From NCBI GenBank assembly GCA_022448725.1, contig JAKUTR010000019.1:1-40603 (forward strand): a stretch of 40,603 nt of DNA. Reading direction: 5' to 3'. The position numbers and the translations under genes are program-made. The notes under the pieces were generated by a model. The model did no database searches and had not been told where the DNA came from. It saw nothing but the letters and a program-made list of their open reading frames with translations. This stretch comes from SAR202 cluster bacterium. Its GTDB lineage: Bacteria > Chloroflexota > Dehalococcoidia > Lucifugimonadales > VXLM01. How positions within the stretch are numbered: position 1 is the stretch's first letter; each line of letters begins with the position of its first letter. Below are positions 40,550-40,603 of the stretch, one piece after another.

Positions 40550-40603
40550 CCGCCGGTAAGCTCTCCACCTCCACCTCCAAGCTCTCCACCGGTAAGCTCT
40601 CCA

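Noticed and set aside
40499-40603. Short direct repeats at the right edge as a possible CRISPR array
   Set aside because: The units are about 12 bases with no unique spacers and encode Pro-rich repeats behind a signal peptide.

Overview
The window reads as chromosome of a free-living bacterium, most likely a marine Chloroflexota of the SAR202 type. This placement is an inference and rests on three things: a bacterial Vms1-like release factor of the kind described from Actinobacteria and Chloroflexi (7732-8505), a lipoprotein with the P-T-A-T-P linker common in Chloroflexota (39590-40351), and a mix of sulfatase, DUF1800, N-acyl-D-amino-acid deacylase and orphan glycosidase-like barrels with little operon structure. 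There is no 16S gene to settle it. I see no insertion sequence, prophage or CRISPR array.

Region 1-14600 is mostly catabolic or accessory. It holds a truncated gene end, a tRNA-Arg/tRNA-His pair, a small winged-helix regulator divergent from a glycosidase-like barrel protein, leucyl aminopeptidase, a class III aminotransferase, a metallo-beta-lactamase-fold protein that has lost most metal ligands, an SDR oxidoreductase, the Vms1-like release factor divergent from rpiB, an NHL propeller, a DUF1800 protein, a sulfatase followed in frame by a fragment of a second sulfatase, and an AI-2E family permease.

Region 14600-21500 holds a P-loop kinase, a D-aminoacylase-like amidohydrolase, a divergent PlsY, and a vitamin B12 uptake operon (btuFCD). 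A cobalamin riboswitch with its own intrinsic terminator precedes that operon.

Region 21500-40603 is largely housekeeping: gyrB, tsaE-tsaB-ndk, rsfS (apparently starting at AUC), a second glycosidase-like barrel, tRNA-Glu/tRNA-Gln, a dcd-ribD-ribE-ribBA-ribH operon, gltX, and a yqeY-smallORF-purQ-eamA-eamA-purL operon that lacks purS. It ends with fmdB, dtd, tRNA-Gly, a lipoprotein, and a Pro-rich exported ORF broken by an in-frame TGA at the window edge.

The most unusual items are the Vms1-like release factor, the metal-site-less MBL protein, the AUC start of rsfS, the sulfatase fragment sharing a 92-base near-identical block with its neighbour, and the pair of related orphan barrel proteins.
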